Shown: piece by piece, positions 51,180 through 60,023 of the stretch
Numbering within the stretch: position 1 is the first letter of the stretch
How the letters are laid out: the number at the start of each line of letters is the position of its first letter
Assembly (NCBI GenBank): GCA_031548885.1
Contig: JAVBQO010000002.1
Coordinates: 1-64,000, forward strand
Direction of reading: 5' to 3'
DNA: 64,000 nt
Origin: JAVBQO01 sp031548885
Lineage (GTDB): Bacteria > Patescibacteriota > Saccharimonadia > Saccharimonadales > Saccharimonadaceae
Position numbers and translations under genes: made by a program
The notes under the pieces: generated by a model
The model's database searches: none
What the model saw: the letters and a program-made list of their open reading frames with translations, nothing else
Told to the model about the DNA's origin: nothing

Positions 51180-52609
51180 TTAGCTCCTCTGCGAAAAACC
51201 ACCACGCCAATCGTTTTAAACAAAATTTTCATGTCCATCCAAAACGACCAGTTTTGTGCGTAATACAGTTCCAAATCAACGCGTTTGTCGAATGGCAAGT
51301 CGCTGCGGCCGGAAACTTGCCACAAACCAGTCAGGCCCGGTTTGACCGACAATAGTAACGCGCCGCGCCCGCGATAAAACGGCAATTCGTCGGGCAAAAT
51401 CGGCCGCGGCCCGACCAAACTCATATCGCCACGAATAATGTTAAGGATTTGCGCCACTTCGTCCAGCGACGTTTTTCGCAGAAATTTGCCAAACCAGGTG
51501 ATGCGCGGATCGTTTTCGACTTTGCGCGTCACGGCGTATTCGTCGGCCAAATCGTCGCGCCCCATTTTGCGAAAAATCGTGATGGCGTCTTGGCCAGAAT
51601 ATTTCGGATTCATGCTGCGGAATTTGTAGACGCCAAATTTCTTTTTGTAACGACCCAGCCGGGTTTGTTTGAAAAAAATCGGGCCCGGGTTGAGGATTTT
51701 TTGTAACAACATTAGTAGCAGGAAAATCGGTACCCAAATCGGCGAAAAAATCAGCACGATCAAAGTGTCGAACACTCGTTTGACGACCTGCCCCCAACCG
51801 GCCAGCGGCGTTTGGTGAACTTGGATAATCGGGTAGCCCAGGAAAACATCGACTTGGTTTTTGCCAGAATAAAATTCGGGTTCTCCGGGAATGAAAAAAT
51901 AATTGATATGAGCGTTTTGGGCTGCGCCCATGATGCGCTGATTGCGTTCCGGTTCTTCGTACAGTTCGGTTTGCACGATCGAATCAATACGCAGTTCACG
52001 CAGCATTTCCATCGCTGATTTCAAGCTGCGAAAATGAGCGACATTTTCGTAACCAGAATCCTTTTTCCGATTGACGACGGCCACGACGCGAATGCCGGAA
52101 TGGCGCGTGTCGGACAGGTTGGCGATCATGTCTTTCGTCACAGCGCCGTTGCCGACGATCATGACGTTTGATACGCCGACGCCGTACCAAAACAGGATTT
52201 GATTAATCAAACGGAGAATCTCACGCATGATTACCAGCAAAACAAAAACCAAACCGAGCGCATACACCGCGACCAACCGCGCCGGAAACACCGCTTCATT
52301 CATCACAAACGAATAGCCCAATACGATCAAAATTCCGATGCATGAACCGAGGAATAGTTTGCCATATTCGGTTAAACGTTTGCGATAAACTCGCGGCGAA
52401 TATAGTCCCAGCGCCCAAAACGCCAACAGCCAAAACGGCGTCAGCAGCAAAAATGTCGAAATAAATTCTGCCGCACCGATGTTTTCCACCAGCGGCCGCG
52501 GATCCCACTGTACGCGCCAAATGTACGCCAAACTAAATGCGCCCAAAATCGCAATCGCGTCCGCCACGACCAGCGCCAAAGTATAAAATCGTACAGTTTT
52601 AACAGGCAT
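51176..52609 (-). CDS. Polyprenyl-phosphate hexose-1-phosphate transferase (WbaP/WcaJ type)
   Basis: 477 residues. Starts glycan synthesis by linking a sugar phosphate to undecaprenyl phosphate. N-terminal helices at about 10-32, 48-70, 82-102, 112-128, a CoA-binding-like domain (ITVMIVGNGAV at about 148-160), and the C-terminal sugar-transferase domain: KRVFDTLIVLIFSPIWVP, FGVYKFRSMNP, KTSLDEVAQILNIIRGDMSLVGPRP, PGLTGLWQVSGRS. Specificity (glucose, galactose or other) unknown. Confidence 0.94.
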   Translation of the reverse strand: MPVKTVRFYTLALVVADAIAILGAFSLAYIWRVQWDPRPLVENIGAAEFISTFLLLTPFWLLAFWALGLYSPRVYRKRLTEYGKLFLGSCIGILIVLGYSFVMNEAVFPARLVAVYALGLVFVLLVIMREILRLINQILFWYGVGVSNVMIVGNGAVTKDMIANLSDTRHSGIRVVAVVNRKKDSGYENVAHFRSLKSAMEMLRELRIDSIVQTELYEEPERNQRIMGAAQNAHINYFFIPGEPEFYSGKNQVDVFLGYPIIQVHQTPLAGWGQVVKRVFDTLIVLIFSPIWVPIFLLLMLLQKILNPGPIFFKQTRLGRYKKKFGVYKFRSMNPKYSGQDAITIFRKMGRDDLADEYAVTRKVENDPRITWFGKFLRKTSLDEVAQILNIIRGDMSLVGPRPILPDELPFYRGRGALLLSVKPGLTGLWQVSGRSDLPFDKRVDLELYYAQNWSFWMDMKILFKTIGVVVFRRGAK

Positions 52610-52626
52610 AATTTGTGCATTTATTG

Positions 52627-52632
52627 TATCAT
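52627..52632 (+). promoter_or_regulatory. -10 box of the O-antigen ligase-like gene
   Basis: TATCAT seven nucleotides before the ATG at 52640; no Shine-Dalgarno is present. Confidence 0.4.
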
Positions 52633-52639
52633 TTAACTA

Positions 52640-53932
52640 ATGATTGCGAAATTATCTGAACGTTTCCCGAGAATCCTTGGTTGGACGCTGATCGCGATAA
52701 TGCTAGCGATGCCGATTTGGCCGTTTTTGTCGACGTGGATTGGATCGGTTGGATTCGCGACATTTTGGAAAAGTTTGCCGACGATAATTTTGGTTTTGGC
52801 TGGTTTCGCGACGCTGATTTATTTACTTATATACAAGCGTGATTTTTTGCGAAAATTATTCCGCGATCGATTGATCGTCGCGATTGTGGTTTTTGCAGCG
52901 ATTGTTTTAGTTTCATTACTGTTAAGTTTTGTGACGGCACGGGCCAAATTTGCTGGACTAGCGATGGATTTGCGATATCTTATCGTGTTTTGTTTGGCGT
53001 TTGTCGCCGCGAAATTGGATCCGAAATTTTGGCGCAAAATCTTTGCGAAAATTCCCATCGTGGCGATTTGGATCGGCGTGGTTTTGGCGCTATTGGGATT
53101 GCTTCAAGTTCTGTTGCTGCCGGCCGATTTCCTGACACATTTTGGCTACGGCGTGGGCACAATTGCGCCGAGCGTGACGATCGACAGTGGCGACGTTTTG
53201 CGCGCTTTCGCGACGCTACGTGGTCCGAATGATTACGCTGCGCTGCTGATAATCCCGTTACTTTTCGCGATTTGGCGGTTTGCGAAAACTAAAAGCGGTT
53301 GGTTTTTGGCGGCGATACTGGCGATTGCAGCCGGAACTTTCGTTAGTAGTGCACGTAGCGCGTGGATCGGTTGTTTTGTCGCAATTATTGTGATGATTTT
53401 CGCTAGTCTGTTGTCGAAAAAAACTCTGCGAAATCGAAAGTTTTGGCTAACATTTGGCGGCGTTATCGCCGGTTTGATTGTGGCGGGACTTTTCCTGATT
53501 CAAATTCCGTTCATCAAACTGAACGTTTTGCATATGCGCGATGACCGCGGCACGCATATCACCAGTAATGACGCGCATGTCGACGCGCTGCAAAATGGTG
53601 TCGAAAATGTCATGAACGAGCCGCTTGGTTGTGGTGTTGGCTGCGCTGGCCCAGCCTCGTTTTACGCTGATTCGGCAACGATTAGCGAAAATTATTATCT
53701 GCAAATCGCCGAACAATACGGCGTCGTTGGGCTGTTATTTTGGTTGGCAATCATTGTGTTTATCTTGGTCAAATTGTGGCCGATGCGAAAAAGTGAAGTC
53801 GCTGGCGTCTGGTTTGCGGCAATGATTGCATATTTGATAATTGGTACGTTACTGCACGTTTTCGCCGACGAACCGCTGGCAATAACGTGGTTTTTGATTG
53901 CGGGAGGATTGTATGGATCGACTCGCAAATAA
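52640..53932 (+). CDS. O-antigen polymerase/ligase family membrane protein (Wzy/WaaL)
   Basis: 430 residues with about 11-12 helices. The large periplasm-facing region near residues 170-200 and 285-355 and the stretch ATLRGPNDYAALLIIPLL, SSARSAWIGC are typical of the Wzy_C/WaaL family. It would polymerise or attach the glycan outside the membrane. Presence of both this and a Wzm/Wzt exporter suggests two glycans or a mixed pathway. Confidence 0.85.
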   Translation: MIAKLSERFPRILGWTLIAIMLAMPIWPFLSTWIGSVGFATFWKSLPTIILVLAGFATLIYLLIYKRDFLRKLFRDRLIVAIVVFAAIVLVSLLLSFVTARAKFAGLAMDLRYLIVFCLAFVAAKLDPKFWRKIFAKIPIVAIWIGVVLALLGLLQVLLLPADFLTHFGYGVGTIAPSVTIDSGDVLRAFATLRGPNDYAALLIIPLLFAIWRFAKTKSGWFLAAILAIAAGTFVSSARSAWIGCFVAIIVMIFASLLSKKTLRNRKFWLTFGGVIAGLIVAGLFLIQIPFIKLNVLHMRDDRGTHITSNDAHVDALQNGVENVMNEPLGCGVGCAGPASFYADSATISENYYLQIAEQYGVVGLLFWLAIIVFILVKLWPMRKSEVAGVWFAAMIAYLIIGTLLHVFADEPLAITWFLIAGGLYGSTRK

Positions 53933-54353
53933 TCGTCCCAGTAAAAAACAGCGTGAATTATTGACGTTCATTGCGAATTTCATCAGCGGTCACGGTTATG
54001 GGCCGAGCTACCGCGAAATCATGCGCGGTCTGAATTACAAATCGGTGTCGACGGTGGCGATTCACGTCGATAATCTGATCGCCAAAGGATATCTTGCGAA
54101 ACGTGATCATTCAGCGCGATCGCTCGAAGTTTTGACGACGAACTTTGACGAGCCAAAAGCCGCCAAAGTCACAACGGCGCAGGAAAAATGGCTAGTTGAC
54201 CACGTTTTCGCAAAATTTGACGAAGTGGAGAAGCGGCCGTCGCAGAAATTGATTGACGAATTATATGTTTTGACGGGCGCACTAACGATTTTGGGTTTTG
54301 CCGAGGCGGCGACGGCAGCGAAATCGCGTTTGACTTCTATTGCGAAAAAGTGA
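53913..54353 (+). CDS. LexA-like winged-helix protein without peptidase domain
   Basis: 146 residues. The first ~70 match the LexA DNA-binding domain (SKKQRELLTFIANFISGHGYGPSYREI, VSTVAIHVDNLIAKGYL). The usual S24 self-cleavage domain (Ala-Gly site, Ser/Lys) is absent; the rest is a short helical region. It may bind DNA without damage-triggered cleavage. GGAGG precedes the ATG; the gene overlaps the 3' end of the ligase gene by 20 nt. Confidence 0.8.
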   Translation: MDRLANNRPSKKQRELLTFIANFISGHGYGPSYREIMRGLNYKSVSTVAIHVDNLIAKGYLAKRDHSARSLEVLTTNFDEPKAAKVTTAQEKWLVDHVFAKFDEVEKRPSQKLIDELYVLTGALTILGFAEAATAAKSRLTSIAKK

Positions 54354-54368
54354 TTCGCGAGGTATAAT
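54340..54368 (+). promoter_or_regulatory. promoter of tRNA-Asn
   Basis: TTGCGA, 17-nt spacer, TATAAT, 16 nt before the tRNA. The -35 lies inside the last codons of the LexA-like gene. Confidence 0.75.
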
Positions 54369-54384
54369 TGCTCTGTTATTTTAT

Positions 54385-54459
54385 TCCCGGGTGGCGCAGC
54401 GGTAGCGCAGTTGACTGTTAATCAATTGGTCGCGAGTTCGAATCTCGCCCCGGGAGCCA
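54385..54459 (+). tRNA. tRNA-Asn (anticodon GUU)
   Basis: Acceptor TCCCGGG/CCCGGGA, D arm GCGC, anticodon stem GTTGA/TCAAT with loop CTGTTAA (anticodon GTT), T arm GCGAG TTCGAAT CTCGC, discriminator G and encoded CCA. Confidence 0.95.
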
Positions 54460-54502
54460 AGCAAAAACACTTTCTTCTAACAGAAGTGTTTTTGCTTGGC
54501 TC
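54454..54502 (+). terminator. long inverted repeat / terminator at the tRNA-Asn 3' end
   Basis: A perfect 19-bp stem (54454-54472 with 54484-54502, 11-nt loop) that includes the last six bases of the tRNA (GAGCCA) and a T5 run in its 3' arm. Probably a terminator, but its stem would compete with the tRNA acceptor end. Confidence 0.6.
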
Positions 54503-54972
54503 ATGCTTGCATTTGTCTGCAGAACCGTATTTAATATGTATATACGAGTAATGAAACTTCGCAAGGACTAACTGTCAAAGAGAGATTCGGAGATTGCAAA
54601 GGCTTTGAATGCCCCGGTTTTTACGACTTACCAAAGAAGGTCATGATGGAACCAGACGTTTTGCAGAAGGTAGTCTTGCCTATACGGCTATAGCCATGTG
54701 TAATAACTGGGAACTTGGTTTAAGCGATGGATATTGTCCGATTAAGCCTGCTGATACCGATGAAGCAAAGATTTAATTAAAGTTAACGACTTGTCATTAT
54801 AACCTATATTCTCGGTTTCGATCAACGCCACGACGCAAGTCCAGGCGTTTTTCATTGGGATCGCGGGGCTGCTGCGGCCTACCCAAACCACAAAAACTCG
54901 CGAATTCTCTCCGGCCACCGTTTCTCTCGCATATAAATCATGCTACAATAAGCATAAGTACAAGGGGGCCCA
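54503..54972. other. 470-nt region without a confident gene
   Basis: Composition differs from neighbouring genes. The plus strand holds a 55-codon ORF (54609-54776) and two overlapping frames with protein-like stretches (RDSEIAKALNAP; FGDCKGFECPGFYDLPKK) that each break quickly, which suggests a decayed gene downstream of the tRNA. A TACAAT -10 box near 54944-54949 probably serves the FN3 gene. No tRNA, repeat or known RNA was recognised. Confidence 0.4.
54609..54776 (+). CDS. Possible 55-residue small protein or gene remnant
   Basis: ATG to TAA, 55 residues, with a fairly normal amino acid mix (RFAEGSLAYTAIAMCNN, LGLSDGYCPIKPAD). A stop codon directly precedes the ATG and no Shine-Dalgarno is seen. 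It could be a piece of a decayed gene rather than a functional small protein. Confidence 0.2.
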   Translation: MPRFLRLTKEGHDGTRRFAEGSLAYTAIAMCNNWELGLSDGYCPIKPADTDEAKI

Positions 54973-57900
54973 GTGCAGGAAACAAATCACAGATTGCTTT
55001 GGTCGCTAGCTTTATTTAGAATAAGCGTTGTCGTTGCGGCGGCGTTTACTAGTGTTATTTTCATGGCGCACATGGTTGGCGCAGCGCCCAGCCAAGCTCC
55101 AACTGGCCTGACGGCCACGACGGCCGATAGCGCGGTTAGTTTGACGTGGGCCGCGCCGACTGACGATGGCGGCGAAACGATTACTGACTATCAGGTTGAG
55201 TACAAAAAATCCGCCGACGCGACGTGGAACGTTTATAATGACGGCGCTTCAACCAGCACCAGCGCAATGGTCAACGGGCTGGACAACGAAACATTATACG
55301 ATTTTCGCGTCAGTGCCATCAACGCGTCGGGCGTCGGTGCGACGTCAAATACGATAAAGTCAACGCCGTTACCGTCAGGAATTTTGGCGTTTTTTGACCC
55401 AATGAATGCCGCGGCTGGCAGTGATTTGGTGGCAACGCAGCCACAAATCGGCACGTGGTCAATGATGACCGCCAGCACCGCTGCTGTGCAAATCAGCTCT
55501 AGCAATCGCATCATGGGGCCGACCATCGCCAGCAGAACGAGCTTGCACAAATTGTCAAACATCACGATGTCGCCGCAGGGCGTGTATGGCGAAATGGAAT
55601 TGAACGTCCGGGGCAGTTTCGTGGCCGGCCGGTATTCCGCGGCGATAATGTTGCGCGGCACAGAGGCGAACGGAGCGAATCTTGTTGCGATGTATAACGG
55701 CGAAAGTTTCCGAATTATGAGATTCAGCAGCACCGGAACAAGCACCGTATTGGCAACCCAGATGATGACATTGACTGTCGGCCAAACTTACAAAGTCAGA
55801 TTCGAAGCGTCGCCGGGATCACAGAAAATTTATCTGGACGGGTCACTGGTTACGTCAAGTACAGACCCAGAGAGCAACTATTCATCGTATGGCAGCGCAG
55901 TCGGCGTTCGTTTTCAGACCGGACCAAGCACTGTTTATGCCGACACGATTGGTCCGCAAATCCAAAAAATCAAATTTGGCAAATTGCTCGCTAGTGCACC
56001 AACCAGTTTGACCGCCACCGAAGGCGCTGTCAGCCCAGATGTCGACTTAAGTTGGACAAAACCTGCCGACGTTACCGACGCGCAAGTTCTGGATTATGTT
56101 TACGAATACCGCGAATTGGGTGGCACATGGGCGGTCTATCCGCACGCGCCGTCGACCGCGACATCAGTTACGATTACAGGATTGGATTCTGGCAAAGATT
56201 ACGAATTTCGCGTCGCGGCCGTTACTGCTGACGGACAAGGCGAGTTTTCGGCACCGGCATCGGTCACCGAACCGTCCACCGCACCAGATCCGCCAACTGG
56301 CGTCAGTGCAGTAGCTGGCAACGCTAACGCCACAATCTCGTTCACGCCGCCGGTAGATGACGGCGGCAGCGCGATTACTTCGTACACGGTTACATCATCG
56401 CCGGGCGGCATCACGGCCAGCGGATCAGGAAGTCCGATTACAGTGACAGGGTTGGCGAACGGCACGAGCTATACTTTTACTGTCACGGCGACCAACGCGA
56501 TTGGTGTGTCGCTGCCGTCGGTCGCGTCCAACGCAGTCACGCCGGTATCTGTTGTTGTCAAGTTGGCGGTATTCGGCGACTCGATTACGGTCGGCATGAA
56601 TGCTTCGCCGATCGCAACAAATTCGTGGGCAAATATTTATTCGACAACCAACAGCTACACATTGAACAACAAAGGTATTTCCGGCACAGTCCTGCAAAAT
56701 TCGCTAGACAGCACCAGTTCGCCGCGTGCCAATAACGGCCGCGATCGGTTTGTCAGCGCACTACTAGGTGCCAACAGAAGCGATAAATACGTCATCATGT
56801 ACGGCCTGAACGACCTGCGCTATACAGCATCGACAGATTTCAATGTCAACAATTATCGCCACGATTACGCCGAAATTCTGAGCGGACTAATTCGCAATGG
56901 AATTTCGCCGACAGATATAGTTTTGGCTTCGCCGACGTGGATTCCGGACGCAGGCTACAGTTCTGGATCGGCGGGTTTTACCGGATCCAACCGCACAATT
57001 CACGAATCATATGTGGCGGCGGTGGCGTCGCTGGCTCTGGAATATGGCACGAAGTACGTCGACACATACACACTCATGCGCGACAGCGCTACGCCGTCGA
57101 CGTTGATTGATGTTGATAATATTCATCCGAACAACACCGGCCACGCGTTTATTGCCAATGCGGTGCAGACTGCTCAGACGATACCAAATTCCAATGCGCT
57201 GGCCGGTACAATCAACGCCTCCAGCCCCAGCCAAGGCAGATTAACAGTCAACTGGACAGCGCCGTCGTCCGGCACAGTAACAGGGTACGAAATCGAGCAT
57301 TCGGACGCGTCAGGCAGCTACGATTATTTTGAAACCAAAAACACAACAGGTTTGAGCGTGACGTTTGAAGGCTTGGCGGCGGGGAACTATTTCACGCGGG
57401 TTCGTCCGGTTTTCGCGGGTGGTGTGAAAGGTCCGTGGCTGTTCACGTCGACCAGTACGCTGGTACTTGCTGCTGCTGTTCCGGCTGTTCCAACCGGTTT
57501 GAATGCTACGGCGGGAAATGCATCGGTTTTGCTGTCGTGGACGGCGCCGGCTGACAATGGTGCGTCGATTACTGATTATGTGGTTCAATACCGCGAAAGT
57601 CCGAGTGGCGCGTGGGCAACTTTCTCGGACGGCACATCAACTGCGACGAGTGCCACGGTAACGGGACTTACCAATGGAACAGCCTATGATTTTCGCGTTA
57701 GCGCAGTCAACAGCGTCGGTCAAAGTAGCGACAGTTCGATCGTCACGCAAACGCCAGTAACGGTGCCGGCTGCGCCGACCGATTTGGTGTCGACGCGTGG
57801 CGATACACAGGTTTTGTTGTCGTGGACGGCACCGGCAGCCAGCGGCGGATCGGCAATCACGGACTATATTATCGAGTTCAAAGCCAGCAGCTCTAGCACG

Positions 57901-58689
57901 TGGGCGACTTTTTCTGACGGCACATCAACTGCGACGAACGCTACAGTGACAGGGCTGACCAACGGAACTGGTTACGATTTTCGCGTGAGCGCGACTAACA
58001 GCGTCGGCACTGGTTTGACCAGTGGCATGGTTTCGGCGACGCCAGCCACCGTGCCGGACGCGCCGGTGGTTTCGGCGACGCCGACGGCGGGCGGCGCAAA
58101 TCTGTCGTGGACGGCGCCAAGCAGCGGCGGCTCGGCAATCACTGATTATATCGTGCAGTACAAATTGTCGAGCGACAGCACGTGGTCAACTTTTGCCGAC
58201 GGAGCCAGCGCTAGCACGTCAGCGATGCTGACTGGATTGATGGTCAGCACGGCGTACGATTTTCGCGTCATCGCTGTCAATGCAGTGGGCAATAGCGTGT
58301 CGAGTGCGGTCGTGTCGGCGACAACTCTGGACTACAATGTGGCAATCAAATATGGCGACGTGGCTTTGGCGGATGGCGCGACGATTGGCAAGCGGCCGAA
58401 CTTTACTGGCACAGCCGACCCGGGCTCGACCGTACAAGTAACCATAAATCCCGGTTCCGTAACATGCGACGCGACTGCCGATGCGAGCGGCAACTGGAAT
58501 TGTACACCGACGGCCGATTTGGCGCCAGGGAACTACACGGTCTCCACTCGCGTGACATTGCCGCTGGGCGACGAGGTTAATCTCGGTCCATATTCAGTCA
58601 ACGTGAAAAGTGATGCAAACTCGGACGACGACACGATCATTTTGCCGCCAAATACTGGAATCCAAAGCACATCGACATGCGTGATTTGA
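54973..58689 (+). CDS. Giant secreted multi-FN3 protein with SGNH hydrolase domain
   Basis: 1238 residues. Signal peptide to about 37. Order: FN3 (about 38-132), LamG-like jelly-roll (about 133-330), FN3 (338-432), FN3 (433-525), SGNH/GDSL esterase (about 530-745: VFGDSITVG, GLNDLR, DNIHPNNTGH), then four FN3-type units (750-1105), an Ig-like domain (1106-1215) and LPPNTG at 1224-1229. The SGNH unit probably deacetylates a glycan. GTG start with AAGGGGG upstream. A sortase-like motif is present but only nine residues follow it, with no membrane helix. Confidence 0.85.
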   Translation: MQETNHRLLWSLALFRISVVVAAAFTSVIFMAHMVGAAPSQAPTGLTATTADSAVSLTWAAPTDDGGETITDYQVEYKKSADATWNVYNDGASTSTSAMVNGLDNETLYDFRVSAINASGVGATSNTIKSTPLPSGILAFFDPMNAAAGSDLVATQPQIGTWSMMTASTAAVQISSSNRIMGPTIASRTSLHKLSNITMSPQGVYGEMELNVRGSFVAGRYSAAIMLRGTEANGANLVAMYNGESFRIMRFSSTGTSTVLATQMMTLTVGQTYKVRFEASPGSQKIYLDGSLVTSSTDPESNYSSYGSAVGVRFQTGPSTVYADTIGPQIQKIKFGKLLASAPTSLTATEGAVSPDVDLSWTKPADVTDAQVLDYVYEYRELGGTWAVYPHAPSTATSVTITGLDSGKDYEFRVAAVTADGQGEFSAPASVTEPSTAPDPPTGVSAVAGNANATISFTPPVDDGGSAITSYTVTSSPGGITASGSGSPITVTGLANGTSYTFTVTATNAIGVSLPSVASNAVTPVSVVVKLAVFGDSITVGMNASPIATNSWANIYSTTNSYTLNNKGISGTVLQNSLDSTSSPRANNGRDRFVSALLGANRSDKYVIMYGLNDLRYTASTDFNVNNYRHDYAEILSGLIRNGISPTDIVLASPTWIPDAGYSSGSAGFTGSNRTIHESYVAAVASLALEYGTKYVDTYTLMRDSATPSTLIDVDNIHPNNTGHAFIANAVQTAQTIPNSNALAGTINASSPSQGRLTVNWTAPSSGTVTGYEIEHSDASGSYDYFETKNTTGLSVTFEGLAAGNYFTRVRPVFAGGVKGPWLFTSTSTLVLAAAVPAVPTGLNATAGNASVLLSWTAPADNGASITDYVVQYRESPSGAWATFSDGTSTATSATVTGLTNGTAYDFRVSAVNSVGQSSDSSIVTQTPVTVPAAPTDLVSTRGDTQVLLSWTAPAASGGSAITDYIIEFKASSSSTWATFSDGTSTATNATVTGLTNGTGYDFRVSATNSVGTGLTSGMVSATPATVPDAPVVSATPTAGGANLSWTAPSSGGSAITDYIVQYKLSSDSTWSTFADGASASTSAMLTGLMVSTAYDFRVIAVNAVGNSVSSAVVSATTLDYNVAIKYGDVALADGATIGKRPNFTGTADPGSTVQVTINPGSVTCDATADASGNWNCTPTADLAPGNYTVSTRVTLPLGDEVNLGPYSVNVKSDANSDDDTIILPPNTGIQSTSTCVI

Positions 58690-58690
58690 T

Positions 58691-59107
58691 ATGAAAAAAG
58701 CCGCCAAGCTTATCATAATTGACGAAAATGACAAATTTTTGCTGTTGTTTCGCAGCGCCCATCCGCATTTTGGCGATGATCCGGATTTGCCGGGCGGAAC
58801 GCTGGAAAACGGCGAAAAATTGATCGACACAATGGTTCGCGAAGTTTCCGAAGAAATCGGCGTATCGGTCAAAAAATCCGCCGTTCGCAAACTCTACGCA
58901 GGCGACGAATATTCCAAAAATGACACGCACTGCGCACTTTTCGCGACAAAAATGATGCGACCAAAAATCCGCCTAAGTTGGGAACATAAATCGTACGATT
59001 GGCTGCCGCGTGCCAAATTTTTGGCGCAGGCCAAAAATGCCAACGACACCTACATGCACATGGCGCACGACGTAGTTGCGAAAACCGCGTCGCCGGGCGT
59101 ACAATAA
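58691..59107 (+). CDS. NUDIX hydrolase
   Basis: 138 residues: AAKLIIIDENDKFLLLFRS, then the NUDIX box GGTLENGEKLIDT + REVSEEIGV at about 36-58. Starts one base after the FN3 gene stop, without its own Shine-Dalgarno, so translation may be coupled. Confidence 0.88.
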   Translation: MKKAAKLIIIDENDKFLLLFRSAHPHFGDDPDLPGGTLENGEKLIDTMVREVSEEIGVSVKKSAVRKLYAGDEYSKNDTHCALFATKMMRPKIRLSWEHKSYDWLPRAKFLAQAKNANDTYMHMAHDVVAKTASPGVQ

Positions 59108-59126
59108 TTCCATAACGGAGGGCACG

Positions 59127-60023
59127 ATGGAACGGGCGGTAGAAACGAACAACTTAACGAAAATCTACGGCGGTGTGCCGGCGCTAGATCATTTGAATTT
59201 GACATTGAACAAAGGCGAGATTTTGGGTTATTTGGGGCCAAACGGCGCCGGAAAAACGACGACGATTCGATTGTTGCTAGGATTGATTCGGCCGACGTCC
59301 GGCAGCGCGAAAATTTTCGGTTTGGATGCGCAACGTGATTTGCGAAAAATCCATTCGCGCGTTGCGTTTGTTCCCGGCGAAGCGAATTTGTGGCCGAATT
59401 TGACGGGCCGCGAAACTTTGGAATTGTTGGCGCGTACGCACGGCACAATTGACGAAAAATATCGCACGGAATTACTGCGAAAATTTGATTTCGATCCGGA
59501 CAAAAAAGTGCGAAATTATTCCAAAGGCAATCGCCAAAAAATCACGCTGATCGCGGCGCTGGCGTCGCGTGCGGAACTATTGATTTTGGACGAACCGACG
59601 GCCGGGTTGGATCCGTTGATGGAAAAAGTTTTTCGCGACGAAATCCGCGCCGCGAAAAACAACGGACAAACGGTTTTTCTGTCGTCGCATATTTTGTCAG
59701 AAGTCGAGATTTTGTGTGATCGTGTGGCAGTTTTGCGCCGTGGGAAATTGGTTGAATCGGGAACGCTCGATGACTTGCGGCATCTGTCGGCCGTGACTGT
59801 CGAAGCAACTTTCGCGGGTACACCACCCGACATTTCTGCTGCGAAAAACGTATCCAATGTGCGTATTCACGAACATAGTTTGTCGTGTCAAGTTCGCGGT
59901 TCGATCGACGATTTGTTGGCGAAAATCACACCGGCCAAACCGCTGACATTGTTGTCGCGCGAACCGTCTCTCGAAGAACTTTTCCTGTCGCTATATGGGG
60001 AAAACGACGATGCGAAAAACTAA
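59127..60023 (+). CDS. ABC transporter ATP-binding protein
   Basis: 298 residues: Walker A GPNGAGKTT at about 40-48, Q-loop region, signature SKGNRQKITLIAAL, Walker B LLILDEPTAGLDP, switch His SSHILSEVE. Together with the next gene it forms an ABC-2 type exporter, of the kind annotated for drug or peptide export. GGAGG 8 nt before the ATG; upstream in-frame starts lie in the previous gene. Confidence 0.92.
   Translation: MERAVETNNLTKIYGGVPALDHLNLTLNKGEILGYLGPNGAGKTTTIRLLLGLIRPTSGSAKIFGLDAQRDLRKIHSRVAFVPGEANLWPNLTGRETLELLARTHGTIDEKYRTELLRKFDFDPDKKVRNYSKGNRQKITLIAALASRAELLILDEPTAGLDPLMEKVFRDEIRAAKNNGQTVFLSSHILSEVEILCDRVAVLRRGKLVESGTLDDLRHLSAVTVEATFAGTPPDISAAKNVSNVRIHEHSLSCQVRGSIDDLLAKITPAKPLTLLSREPSLEELFLSLYGENDDAKN

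Noticed and set aside
57600..58020. FN3 DNA repeats as a CRISPR or tandem repeat array
   Set aside because: The repeats are about 290 bp apart and code for homologous FN3 units.
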